NCBI GenBank assembly: GCA_004352715.1
Contig: SCFE01000007.1
Location: 841,790 to 905,789, forward strand
Reading direction: 5' to 3'
Origin: Hofstenia miamia
Taxonomy: Eukaryota > Xenacoelomorpha > Acoela
DNA length: 64,000 nucleotides
The notes below the pieces were generated by a model. It saw nothing but the letters and a program-made list of their open reading frames with translations. It was not told the DNA's origin and made no database searches. Both the position numbers and the translations under genes were made by a program. Numbering within the stretch: position 1 is the stretch's first letter; each line of letters begins with the position of its first letter. This document shows, one piece after another, positions 26,672-37,690 of this stretch.

Positions 26672-27005
26672 ATGCGAAATGAAGATATCCAAGAAAAAGA
26701 AATTAAGAAGACCTTTAATACATTTTGCAACAAAGATACCATTCAAGAGGTGCTTGTTTCATCAATTGTATACAAGTTTACATGTGAAGAATGTCACCAT
26801 TCCTACATCCGTGAAACAAAGCGACATCTCCAAACTCGGTTAATGAACAAATATCGGGGCACCTAAATTTCGAAATTTATACTCACCAACATCGAGAGAA
26901 AATAAATAATATTAAGATCATTATGAAAACACCTAATACTACGATTTCTGAAGCCCTCATTATTAAGAATTCGAATAAACAAAGATTAATGAATAAACAA
27001 AGCAC
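26672..27005 (+). pseudogene. Penelope-like element, GIY-YIG endonuclease fragment
   Basis: Encodes VYKFTCEECHHSYIRETKRH then LQTRL, which corresponds to the GIY-YIG nuclease of Penelope-like retroelements (V-Y-x-x-x-C-x-x-C-x-x-x-Y-I-G-E-T). The central Gly of YIGET is Arg here. After a stop at 26864-26866 the same domain continues with ISEALIIKNSNK, the usual end (I-x-E-A-x-x-I-K). The reverse transcriptase part is not seen upstream. In Penelope-like elements this endonuclease nicks the target so that the RT can prime there; this copy is dead. Confidence 0.75.
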
Positions 27006-27838
27006 GACCAAATATTGAATATCTCTTGGTGTATGCATATTTAACAAAATTAAATGTAGTGTATTATAAATTATATTGCCACAAAATTTGTATGGACGAT
27101 GATTTTAAATCGAAGCCGGTCGCATAGCAGATTTTGGAGAAATTCAACAAAGTGCCTTAACCGAAAATTCCCATACTAAATAAATATTCAACTGAATTAC
27201 ATTAAGTGGAACATATAGAATCATGTTTTATAATAATTGAATCAAATATTTGAAATTTTATATGTATAATTATATTTTACTCAAAAATGAACCTTGCAAC
27301 AATTCTTTGAAAACTTAATATCATCTCTGTCATTTTGACAATCAATGCAGTTTCCTTTAGTGTTTTAATTACGATTTTCATTTAAAAGAAGAAATCACTT
27401 AACGAGATTATTTCCTCACAATCACGCATTCTCTCTTTGGTGAGAGCACTCTCAATCGGTGCTTTTATGTACCCCTGTTCATCTTTTAATTCTTACAGAC
27501 ACTATGTCAACTGATGCCTTCTTTTATATCAACATCACTTGCTCCATCATATAATCTGATAGCAAGTCATTGCGCCCAGCATTAGGCTTTCTCTTGCAGT
27601 TTCTTGGCATCCCTCTTCGTTATCATATTGACCGCTGTAAGTTATCTGCTTAAGGAAAACAATTAGATCATTCCGAGAATAAATCAATTTTTAGATGAAA
27701 ATCACACCATCTTCTTGTCTAACCTGAATTTTCTTGGAAGATATCAACCGAACTAACTGTTTTTCCTCACTTGTTAATGTTATATGCATATCTGTGTTAG
27801 GCACAGTTGTACTGGCTGATTTTATTCTAAGAATATTA
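27006..27838. other. Unassigned sequence downstream of the Penelope fragment
   Basis: No confident gene. On the minus strand between about 27400 and 27800 there are short coding-like stretches with many stops that I cannot assign. Confidence 0.35.
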
Positions 27839-28113
27839 GCTGATGTTCAACAAATGATGAACAAACAAATACACCGAGGATAATAAACAAATTGGCAAAC
27901 TTATCAAAGTGGCATTAGGGCAATCCAGGGTGGGATTAAAACATTAAACAAGGGGTTTAACTCCCNNNNNNNNNNNNNNNNNNNNNGCTGATGTTCAACA
28001 AATGATGAACAAACAAATACACCGAGGATAATAAACAAATTGGCAAACTTATCAAAGTGGCATTAGGGCAATCCAGGGTGGGATTAAAACATTAAACAAG
28101 GGGTTTAACTCCC
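27839..28113. repeat. 127-bp exact duplication flanking a 21-N gap
   Basis: 27839-27965 and 27987-28113 appear identical, separated by N at 27966-27986. This is the pattern of an unmerged contig overlap, so it is probably an assembly artefact rather than a biological duplication. Confidence 0.85.
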
Positions 28114-28344
28114 TAAACCGCCTTTCTTAGCCACAATGTATATGGTTGACTCCATAGTGATAATTTTAATAATCCAAGCAAAAATTTTTTCACACCATTG
28201 ACTTCTATGAATAACAAATAATGCAGTTGGCGAAAATTTATATTCATAAAAAAGGAAATAAATTTGTTGTATATATATATTTATAATTAAATAATTTCAA
28301 AGTATTACATTTATTCTAAAGCCATCTTTAATTTCCCTTAATTT

Positions 28345-28390
28345 TATCACTGATGAAGCTATGATTATGTAGCGAAACATGTATGATTTC
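28345..28390 (+). ncRNA. Hammerhead-ribozyme-like motif (Penelope-associated type)
   Basis: CTGATGA (28350-28356) and GAAA (28374-28377) are the two invariant core boxes. Between them GCTA (28358-28361) pairs with TAGC (28370-28373) as stem II. The flanks fit too: ATCA before the core can pair with TGAT after ACATGTA, leaving a stem III of only about two base pairs and a possible cleavage after GTA. Such minimal forms are known from Penelope-like elements, and a Penelope GIY-YIG piece lies about 1.4 kb upstream on the same strand. One extra A sits next to stem II. Activity is not shown. Confidence 0.5.
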
Positions 28391-28430
28391 GAATAAATTT
28401 GTTTATATATATATATATATATAAATGGTG

Positions 28431-30475
28431 CAACAAATATTCAGACATTCGAAGGTTCGACAGAGGCTGAAACATTCAAATGCAGTAAGCTACATTCGAA
28501 TAAACCTGCTACATATAAAGCTCAGCACCAAAAGTCCGTAGCTTCATAGGGATCTCGGAGCATTTGAGTGAGCTCATCCGAAATTTTCCATTGCTTATCG
28601 GTCTTCTTAAATTGATCTTATTGCCGACGTAAGTAAGGATATTATATTAATAACACCCAGTGTGATTGTAGTGTAGCGGCTGTGATAGAATAAACAATGT
28701 TACATTAATTCCGTGCGTGACATGCCTAAATCAAATCAAACTAGTCAAAACTTGCTGTTTTACAATCGATTTTTTTCTTCTCACTTCACAATATTTACGT
28801 TTGCATTATGTCTAGCAGGATTAGTTCTGATGTATGGGCACATTCCGTGAAGAACGATACATGTACTTGCAAACACTGTAAAATTGTTTTGAAGTTCTGC
28901 AACACTACTTCAAACTTGAGGGAACATCTTCGCCGAAAACATACTAATATTAATGGTACCCCTTTGTTGAACAAGAAGCAAACAACACTACTTACTTATC
29001 GTCAAGCCTCTTGTTCGGAAGTAATGAAAAACTCTATAACTGCTAAAATTGTTCACTTCATCGTCTGAGAATTAAGGCCATTTTCAATTGTTCAAGATAA
29101 AGGTTGTGGCGATCTAATGAAAACAGCATGCCCATGATATATCCCACCATCCGGGCCTTATATAACCCAGCAATTTTATGAAAAGTTTACAACTATGAAG
29201 GAGAAACTTATTTTCAAAGCAGAATTTTATTCTATTTGGTCATTTCTTAGCCACCAGGCCTACGTGAATTGTACCGTACATTGGGTTGACAATGACTTTG
29301 AGCTTAGACATGCTACAGTTGGTGCTATGAATATGCCTAATTTCGTTTTGGCCTAGATAAGAAAAAGCTAATCGGTTTTGTTCATGACGGGCCTGTAACA
29401 GAAACGATACAGCATATGCTGAGTTACGCGACATCTGCAAAAACGTAGTTAATGTTTGGTTTAGTTCCCATGTTCTCAATGTATGCCTTAAAGATGCCGT
29501 GAATGACCAGAACACACAAAAGATAGCACACATTGTGTCCCATTTTCACAAATGCACGAAGCCATATGAAGTTTTAAGTTACAAAATAATGGCTATGACT
29601 CAAAATGAAAAATGTACATGTCTGGTTCAAGATGTCGCTACGCGATAGAATTCGACCTACTTGATGGAGGACCGAATCGTAAAATTAGGTTGGCCTGTCA
29701 AGGCGTCTTGTCAGGATGATCGCGCACTAATGGTCAGAAAACGAGGTCAATTTAACAAGACCGATGAGCAATGGAAAATTTCAGATGAGCTCACCCAAAT
29801 ACTCCGAGATCTCTATGAAGCTACGGACATATATTTGGGGCTAAGCGTTATGTAACTAGTTCACTTCTATATCCTACTATTTACGGCATAAGCAATAGCA
29901 TGATCTACTTATCAAAAACGTTATCAACAAAGGATTGTCATGGATTAGCCGGCGAAATTAACGATAATCTTAAAGAACGTTTTGATTTCCTACCTAGTTT
30001 TAGATGTGTTTGCTGCTGCATCATACCTAGACCCGCGCTTTAAAGAATTGAGATTTGTACCAATTTTCGCGAGAGGAGATATAGTCAACTATGTCAAGGA
30101 GCTTGCTGCTGAACTTGGCGGTTTTGAAAATAAAATTGAAACTGAAGCTTCTCATTTGGAGCCGGTAAAAAAGAGAGCTAAGTTAAATTTTCTATCATCT
30201 AGCATGGATCAAGAAAGTAGAGAAAACGAATTTACATATTACACATAATTACAATTTTGGAAAAACAATTCTGAGCAATTTCCGAAACTCGCTAAAGTGG
30301 CTAAAAAGGTGATTTGCAAGCTACTAGCACACCACTGGAAATATACTGTCACAATATATTATATATTACTTTTGGCATTATTTTTGGTTATGATTTTAGC
30401 AAGCAGCATTCGAACGAACGTTCGGATGTAAGCATCAAACGTTCGAACTTGCAAAATGACCATTTGCTGCAACAT
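28431..30475 (+). mobile_element. hAT element with BED-finger transposase, decayed
   Basis: The left end reads TGGTGCAACAAAT (from about 28428) and the right end, on the other strand, TGTTGCAGCAAATGG (30475 inwards), which match at most positions. Both ends are followed inwards by ATTCGAA/GTTCGAA motifs, likely transposase-binding repeats. The transposase pseudogene lies between them. The flanks are TA microsatellites, so a target duplication cannot be read. Confidence 0.6.
28808..30250 (+). pseudogene. ZBED-type hAT transposase, inactivated
   Basis: Starts with an ATG and a BED zinc finger: SDVWAHSV, then CTCKHCKIVLKFCNTTSNLR, then HLRRKH (C-x2-C ... H-x4-H). Later pieces in changing frames include a hAT core stretch (29180-29300, with YVNCTVHWVDNDFELRH) and FAAASYLDPRFKELRFVP near 30010-30060, a conserved hAT block before the dimerisation region. 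Many stops and frame changes lie between, and the VERxFS motif was not found. Related host proteins (ZBED1/ZBED4) come from this family, but this copy shows no sign of domestication. Confidence 0.8.
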
Positions 30476-30539
30476 TAATATATATATATATATATATATG
30501 TTGCAGCAAATGGTCATTTTGAAAGTTCGAAAGTTTGAT
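30434..30539. repeat. Palindrome of hAT terminal sequences around a TA tract
   Basis: The right terminus of the BED-hAT element (30434-30475) is followed by a (TA)n tract and then a near-perfect inverted copy of itself (30498-30539). The arms are about 41 bp with few mismatches. A second TA tract follows at 30540-30561. Confidence 0.8.
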
Positions 30540-30571
30540 ATATATATATATATATATATATTTATCTCTTC

Positions 30572-30960
30572 CTATGCAAGTACAAAGCAAACCAAATTAT
30601 GATGTAAAAATGCATCATTTATAGTATGTACAAAATTTTTAAAGCTGTCCGTTTTGGTAGAGTCATTTGCACTTTTATGGAAGCGAAGGAATACATTGGA
30701 TCTTGAAGGAGCATCTGCAAGGTTGATGTCTGAAGATATCCAGTCTATGTGGAGATGTCTTCTATCGATAATAGTGTTGATAAGTATGCCATTGGGAATT
30801 GCTGTTAAGTAGTGAGACGTCCCCTTGTTGAAGCTTTGCACAGTGAAAGATTGTCTGTAAATATGAAAGTATTAGGCGAAGCTAGAAGACATGCAGCGAC
30901 GAATGCCAAAGCCTTTTTGAAATAAATAGATTTGTGCTGCCCAAAACCCATGCAATTGAA
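30572..30960 (-). pseudogene. Retroelement RNase H fragment
   Basis: On the minus strand the first piece (about 30960-30850) includes ALAFVAA and FIFTDN, with the TDN of the RNase H active site. After a frame change comes RRHLHIDWISSDINLADAPS followed by R, the usual end of RNase H in Ty3/gypsy- or DIRS-like elements (W-x-x-S-x-x-N-x-A-D-x-x-S-R). No reverse transcriptase is recognised upstream. It differs in sequence from the gypsy elements further right. Confidence 0.55.
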
Positions 30961-31208
30961 ATGTAAAATTAAGTCCGACTGAAGAAGAAATACCTATACG
31001 ATTTTCAGAAGTGTCTGAATAAATGAAACATTATGATTGTAACGATTATGGATGTCGAAAATTGATCGAACTTTGTTGACTATTTAATATCATGTTCTTG
31101 GTTGCATTTTTTATAAATAGGGCTTCAGCTAATTTGGTATTCTTTGTTCTTAGTAATATTTCAAAATTTAATTTGTTTGCTTGGTGTTCATGCAAATATA
31201 TTTCAACT

Positions 31209-31240
<32 letters not shown>

Positions 31241-32040
31241 ATTATTGATTCAAGGTAACAAAAACTTTAATTTTTCTCATAATCAACGAATTATAGGAAA
31301 TTGCAATTTACTATGTCAATATGACAAAATTAATAAAATGGAAACCATTTTTTCAAAATTTTCTCATTTCCCATGAACAAAAGTAATCTTAGAAGGACTA
31401 GCTTTCATGTGTATAAATATAAACCCTAAGATTTTTGTGGAGAACCTCATAAATCAAAGCACTTTTTGCAAATTATTAGCTTTTGTATAACTTCATAAAA
31501 TAAATTGCTTGTTTAAATTTTTTTAAAAAAAATCTAAAATGACCCCCTTCGATATATTTTGGATATATTCTAGGACCCCACCCCCACTGACCTGCTCTCC
31601 CAAATGATAACTGACGATAATTAATGGGGTCTTATGTCTGTTGTAGATCCTTCTGTAACCCCGTAGTGCATATTGTATATCATTATGCAAAACCTTCAAT
31701 GGAAATTGGGAAAATTTTAATATAGTATTAGCAGTTGCTCTCTAGTTCCACCAAAAATTATTTAACCACTGGTTCTACAATAGCATATTCTTTTAATTAA
31801 TCTAATGCAACAGCATAAAATGACACACACACACACACACGCACATTATGAATACGAAGTAAAAAAGAATCATATGATAGAAAACACTACAACAGTAGAA
31901 ATTAAGTATACAACAAGCAAATATAAAATTATAAATATATGTAATACATATGAATATTTATCCAAAATTACGTTCCAAACAAATTATATACAAATTTAAA
32001 TTACAAAGTTATTCTGCAACTAAAGAATTAGTCAAATTTC
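30961..32040. other. AT-rich spacer with microsatellites
   Basis: No gene recognised. It contains a (TA)n tract at 31209-31231 and a short (CA)n run at 31823-31842. Confidence 0.5.
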
Positions 32041-32690
32041 AAAATGCAAATCTTTTTGAGTAAAATGATTTGCTTAGAATTAAAATTTTGAGTCAAACTC
32101 ATTCTGAATCAGGGTTTTCGAGTCGAGTTCGAGTTTTTACGTTTCGAGTTTGAGTTCGAGTAATTTTTTAGCTGAGATTCCGAGTTCAATCGAGTTTTTT
32201 CCTAATTCCGAGTTTTTAGGGTAATAAACATTTATTTTACAATAATTCTAATCTAAAAAAAAGCTTTTGTGATTGGTAAGAAAATTGATATTTAAAGAAA
32301 TTTAATTTTTACGCTATTTTCGAGTGGATTTTCGAACGAGTTCGAGTTCGAGTTTTGATGATTTCTCTTCCAAGTTTTTCCGATCGAGTTTTGCGAGCTT
32401 ATTCGAGTTCGAGTTCTTAACATTCCGAGTACTCGAAAACCCTGTTCTGAATTAGAGTTTTTACATTTTGAGTTCAAATATTTTTTTTAACAAATTATAA
32501 TTTCAATTGTTTCTAATTCTGAGTTTTACCTTAAAAATTTAGAATAATACAGGGTTTCATAAGCTAAATGATTATTATTTGGGATTGAAAAATTTAAAAT
32601 ATTTTGATTTTTAAGGTATTTTCAAATTGATTATCAAAAAAATTGAGTTCAAGAATTAATGATTTCCCTTACAAGTGCTGCAAAATCAAG
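32041..32690. repeat. Older, degenerate copy of the GAGTTCGAG MITE interrupted by a younger copy
   Basis: Sequence on both sides of the young MITE (32041-32109 and 32445-32690) follows the same order of motifs as the MITE, but with CG changed to TG or CA: GAGTTTTTAC, CTAATTCTGAG, TATTTTCAAATTGATT and TGATTTCCCTTACAAGT each match a stretch in the young copy. It is therefore an old family member into which the young copy jumped. Confidence 0.6.
32110..32444. mobile_element. hAT-type MITE, 335 bp, with 8-bp target duplication
   Basis: It begins CAGGGTTTTCGAGT and ends ACTCGAAAACCCTG, a perfect 14-bp terminal inverted repeat. It is flanked on both sides by TTCTGAAT (32102-32109 and 32445-32452), an 8-bp duplication as made by hAT transposases, and CAGGG is a common hAT terminus. 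Both subterminal zones are packed with TTCGAG repeats, likely transposase-binding sites. No coding capacity. Confidence 0.88.
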
Positions 32691-33079
32691 CACCAAGAAG
32701 CTCTGCTTAGATTCAATTACTTTCTTAGATGATGAGAAATGAAAATTAGGGGAACAAACTACATAACTATCATTATCTCTGAAAAAATATGCTTTCTACA
32801 TTTCCAATTTTAATTGAAATTATGCATTTAGTTAGTGAGTTGCAATAGTTGCCATTGTAAATTCTAGTTTCACAAATAGAAGAAAACATTTAAAAAGGGA
32901 AACAGCATTCAAAACAAAGTAAGGTACAGCTTTGCTAGTAAATTTCTCAACTTCCTTGATTGTTGAATTTGTATTTTGAGAAATTGTATATTTATTAGTT
33001 TGAATATTTCTGATTTTGTATGCAGTATTTCTACCATTCAAAAGGCTATATTGAGAAACCTACTTTTGTTGACTAATAT
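32691..33079. other. Spacer between MITE and LTR element
   Basis: No gene or repeat boundary recognised. Confidence 0.4.
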
Positions 33080-33586
33080 TGTAGAATCATGGCGGGCACT
33101 CTGGCTTCTATAGCAGTACTGGTAAACTCAAGAGTTAAGATCAAAGGTTGCAAAGTTTACAATAGCAGAGAGTGACCCACATTCCAGCAAAAAGAAAGAA
33201 ATGTTGGTGGTTCACTGATTTCCCTAATTAAATACAGAAATTCCATAGAGAATTCCAGCAGTGACCAACTCACACAGCATCATGCCAAAGCCATGTCCAT
33301 GAATAATCCTTACTTGCCAAGGTGCTAATTGTGTGTCTCAAGTTGTAATTTCTAGCTCAATAAACAATTTATCTCAGAGTTCTATTATCTCAGCTCATGT
33401 GAATAAACAATAAGCAAAAGTCACATAATTGCTGTGCATTCACATTTGCCAATGTTATAGTATATTTGCAGTGTGTAATATTATGTGCATGTACAATCAA
33501 TTGAATAGAAGGTGTTATTCCCTACACCTAGTCATAACTGAAAGTGACCATGATTCAGGCTGTCACCATTAAGGAGCTATTTGGCA
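33080..33586 (-). repeat. 3' LTR of the minus-strand Ty3/gypsy element
   Basis: Read on the minus strand it starts TGCCAAATAG right after a polypurine tract (GGAGGAAACTGGGG, 33600-33587) and ends CATGATTCTACA at 33080. The last part (GAGCTAGAAATTACAACTTG, GAGACAC, ATTCTACA) is related to the LTRs at 40093-40845 and 59160-59488. No primer-binding site follows the end, as expected for a 3' LTR. Length 507 bp if the boundaries are right. Confidence 0.5.
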
Positions 33587-34049
33587 CCCCAGTTTCCTCC
33601 TGAATTGTTGCTGGATCTTAAGCAATAGTTATCATAACCAAATCCTTTGCTGATAAATCTAAAAGGGGGTTAACAGATAATATGAATGAAAAGGATCAAA
33701 TGCAGTTGGAGGAAGACAAATTTATTGTGCACTTCACTACAGTTGTCTCAGATATTTATTACAAAAAATGTAAATTATTACCTAGATACTGTTTACAGTT
33801 TCAAACACAATTTCCCTTGCAAAGTTAAAATGTGCAATGAAATGTACTTTTTAACTGAGGGGACAAATAATAATTTGATCAAATAACTACACTAAAAATG
33901 TGAACAAATTGAATTAAAGGAATTGATGCAAATAGATAGCACCTAATAATTAAATAAGGACATCAAAAGACATAAAACCATTCTTAGAGTGCCAAATAAT
34001 AAGATCTTAAAAATAGGGCACCCTCAATAAGAGTATCTCTAGTTTGTTT
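33587..34049. other. Non-coding part of the minus-strand gypsy element
   Basis: Lies between the third reading frame and the 3' LTR. It contains the proposed polypurine tract (33587-33600) and otherwise only low-complexity sequence. Confidence 0.35.
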
Positions 34050-36235
34050 ATACTCAGAGATTTGCATTGCTCATGTAACTTCTGCAGCTGTAGACATGTA
34101 ATTGATTTTCTTGGAGAGGTGTGCAGAGATCTTTTTATGCCCTTTATTAACTCACAAAGGTGGGAGGATCAACAGAATCATGATGCATGGTGGAGGGATG
34201 CATAGCAAATTGTTTTTATCCACATTAGTTTCAACCTGGTCAAACTCAACCTTCTTCTTCAGTGTGGCTGTTCCAATAGTGACATTATAGTTGATTTTCA
34301 CATACTTAATCATGTGCAAAAATGTGGTTCATAGTCCATGTGGACAGAGCTTGTTGATCTGGGCATTTGAAATCTTCAGGCAAGACTCTATGTCTAGGGC
34401 TATTTGGTGCCCTTCTTTCATGAACATTTCTGTTAGGCACCATTTCATGAAGCCTAGCACATCTTTATCAGGGTTACTCTCAATAACTCAGCTAGTGATG
34501 AAGAGCTTCTCAGCAAACTTGTCCAGGTGGTGTTCAATAGTAAGGATATGTTTGTCCTCTGTGATCAACTATGCTGGCAAATGCATAGGAGTGCTTGTGG
34601 AGCCTGTGAACTTTTGTACATTGATGGCCTCAATGAGGGGTTTCATACTGGAGGACACCTCAATCACAGATTACAATAAAAGCTCTACCTCATGGTAAAA
34701 CTGCTCTGGAGTTCACATTGTCTGCTCAATAACTGTGATGGGGATTATCTTGCCATCTCTCACTGCCTGCCCTCATGTTTTGGCAATCTTGTTGTAGTCA
34801 CACTCAGGGTAGTTAAACTTTTCAAAATTGAAGAGAATTTCTGTCTTCATGTGAATGCCATAGTGGTTAACTAATTCCAAGAATTGCTGGGTGGAGCCAG
34901 GCTTGTGATGGATTAAATGTTTAGTGCACAGTGGCATGTATTTTAATTAAAGAGAAGGAAACTTAGTCTCTGAGGTTGCTCCCCATATGTACTTTCTCAA
35001 TGTCTTGGAAAAGATGTTTAAGTTGGCAAATGTGATGCCAAGATGATTTATGATCATCTGAGGTGGAAGGTGGCCAAGGGGACTGCTATCTCCAATGAGT
35101 CTGGTGTAATATTTCTCGAAGCTTTCCATTGCTTTCTTTGTTTTCCCTGGAGACAATCATAGGGTGCATGAGTGCAAGAGCCAATTTTCTATCTTCCAGG
35201 CAGCTGGACATATTGTGATCTGGTGCATACATTTTTTGACTAACCATTCTCTTGTGCTATGATTGAGAGGTAGCTGTAAGTGTGGATCCTGCATAAGAAT
35301 AGCCAAAACCCAAACTGCTCCTTATGACTGGATAGGCACTGTGAACTTCTCTGCAAAAAGTTTCTCAGCATAATTTTGCTGAGCCTGAGATGTGTATAAC
35401 ATGTGCAATTTCATTAAGAGGCGCTCAACAGAGCACAAGTACTGTGATGTTGGGCTGCAGATGTTTATGAGGGGCTAAACAGACTCAGGGTTTCTATCTG
35501 CCTTGAGGCTTGACCCAACTTTGTTGATTTCCACCAATGTGGTAGAGCTCTGTGGAAATGTGAAACTGACATGCATGTCAGTGACTAATGGAAGGCTTAG
35601 CCAATTAATGTGGATTGACTCCAGAGTCTGCACATGGATGGCTGAGTCTATTATGGGCCTAGTGTCAACAGCAAGATAGTGTTTGGGGATCTTCTTACAA
35701 GGAACAAGTCTGTGCAAATGAGCTTGGTAGTGGAAAAGATACCTGACTGGTACATGCTAGTGGGTATATAGTAGTCAGTGTGGAGAATTGTAAAGTTTTC
35801 CATCTTAAAAGGGAGGCTCTCAACAAGGTCAGGGATTTCATCCTGATATTCATCTTTGAGGAACATTGCCAGCCTAATGTGCTCAACTTTCACCAACCTA
35901 TAGGTGATTTCAATCTGCTCAATTATGTTTGGATGGTTCACTTTGCCAAGACAGAAAAAGCAAATAACTAGCAGAATGTCAAAATCAATGTTTACACACT
36001 CAAACTTCTTGATCTTCTTTTTACTGATCAAGAATTGACAGAGATTAGTAAGATTAAAGTCCTCATCAAACAGGGTGCGACCCATGCTGTGCCAATAGGG
36101 TTGCTTGAGCCTGCCATGCATCTTGGAATCATAACAGATAATCATATTAATCTGAGGCCTATGCTCAGCATTGATAACAAATGGGATCAAATCTACTGAA
36201 CAGCTGAGAGACTTACTGTTGAAGGTCTACTGTAA
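34050..36235 (-). pseudogene. Unrecognised fossil third reading frame of the minus-strand gypsy element
   Basis: Downstream of integrase, on the same strand, a long coding-like stretch can be read: one open piece at 36229-35651, then after one frameshift (near 35700) a single frame from 35717 to about 34075 broken by 11 in-frame stops (6 TGA, 3 TAA, 2 TAG). All 11 can be made from CGA, CAA or CAG by one C-to-T change. The inferred product, about 700 residues, is rich in Ile, Lys and His. It has no obvious signal peptide, protease site or strong membrane anchor, and I do not recognise the family. Its position is that of an env-like gene, but the content does not prove this. GC content is higher than in the flanking DNA. 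It could also be a captured gene. Confidence 0.55.
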
Positions 36236-36243
36236 CTTGTTTT

Positions 36244-36716
36244 TCATCTCTTCTGACAGATTGTTGTGTACAAAACTGACAGCCTTAGGGTAGCTATAAA
36301 ATAAGGATGTAGTATCTCATCTCCTACCTTGGATGTCTTTATTCTGTGTTCTTCATTCCTTTGAGACCTAACACTAGTGGATGCATATGACAAAGGGCCC
36401 AGTCTAGAAGGGGTTTTTGAGTCACTACAGCATGGTTGTATGTTTGCACAAGGCACTCTATACTTACTATGCTCCTCACACTCCTGATAGGCTATTTGGT
36501 GCCTCAAGTAGTTGTGGGAATCACACTCCTGAGGGGCTATTTGGTGCCCCAAGTAGTCACGTGGTCTGCTACTCAAGTCCTCTTGCATCCTTCCTTGGTT
36601 TCTGGGATGCACTCTCCTCTGCTTGATGTGGGGTGGTGTCTCTCTTCCTTTCATCTCACAGATAATGTCCTTAGCAGTTCTCTTGAGTTGTTGGAAATGG
36701 GTGACTCTCCTATTAC
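36244..36716 (-). pseudogene. Integrase C-terminal tail of the minus-strand gypsy element
   Basis: After the integrase core, a shift of frame at a small TA tract (36721-36733) leads to NRRVTHFQQLKRTAKD, which fits the end of the GPY/F module (x-V-H-F-x-x-L-K). The frame goes on for about 130 residues, basic and Gln/Arg-rich. It contains two 15-residue repeats of the form (N/D)YL-HQIA-QEC (45-bp period, 36481-36570), then ends at 36244. Confidence 0.55.
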
Positions 36717-37690
36717 TTAATAAATATATATATGATGATCTAATACTTTGGTTATAGTGAACAGGCCTTGCCAGTTAGTAGCAAGCTTCCATACTTGATT
36801 AGCATTGGTAATTTTGCTAGGAAAATAGGCAAAGACTTTGTCACCAAGCTTATGAGGCTCACCATACAATTTATGATTGAAATTCTGCAGTTGCAGGATG
36901 ACAGACTGATTAGTATTTCTGCAGATAGTTAAATGTACTTCTTGAAACTCATGTAACATATGATTCACAAAATTCTCCAATGTAGGTTCATTGTAATCAG
37001 GAACCATAATAGAAAGAGGTGTACTCACCTCACAACCAAACATAGCCTTAAAAGGGCTAACCTTTTTAGTAGTATGAACTGCAGTGTTGTAAAAATATTC
37101 TACTGCCTTGATAATGTGCTTCCAGTTTCTGCCAAATGCTTAGGCAAGAGCAACTCAAAAAATTTAATAACAGTACAGTTAAGCCTTTCCACAACTCCAT
37201 TTGATTGTGGGTGATGCGTGATTGTGAACTTGTGGAGTGTTTCAAGTTCTCTCATTAGAGTACCATAAGGTGATTATCAAACTGGGGATGGTGGTCAGAA
37301 ATCAGGCACTCCATGGGCCCAAACTTAAGGATCCATTCTTTCACCACTTTCTCTCCAATAACCTTGGTGGTGGTGCTGTTGAGGGGGATGAGTCAGGCAT
37401 ACTTGGTAAAGTGATCAATGAGCACTAAAAGATACTGGTACCCTTCTTCATCAAAGGAGAGCTTATCAATATCCATATGCACAAATTCATTTGTGCATTC
37501 TGTGCCTCTGCTGTGAAGCTTGACTTGCTGCTCAGGAAAATGTCCAGTCCCTTGTAATAAACTGGTAGTGCATTTATCAATCACATCCTGGACTGTGGCT
37601 CTAATGATGACTGTGACATACCTTGCATTAAATGTGTTCCTAGTTTGTATAATGCCTAAATGGCCCTTTTCATGGATCTTCCTCACCAGA
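36717..37690 (-). pseudogene. Ty3/gypsy integrase, minus-strand element
   Basis: The zinc-binding part begins IHEKGHLGI (both His present); the two Cys have become C and S (KCTTSLL). The start of the catalytic core, VHMDIDKLSFDEEGYQYLLV then DHFTK, holds the first Asp. The middle of the core (37050-37390) is broken by frame changes. The C-terminal part has LTICRNTNQS and NWQGLFTITKVLDHH, the GPF/KVLDH block. Integrases of this family insert the cDNA into host DNA. Homologous throughout to 45600-46513 of the plus-strand element but clearly diverged. Confidence 0.8.

Noticed and set aside
27839-28113. A biological tandem duplication of 127 bp
   Set aside because: The identical copies flank a 21-N gap, as expected for unmerged contig ends.
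34291-34698. Plus-strand 135-codon frame
   Set aside because: Antisense of the fossil third reading frame, with no recognisable domain.
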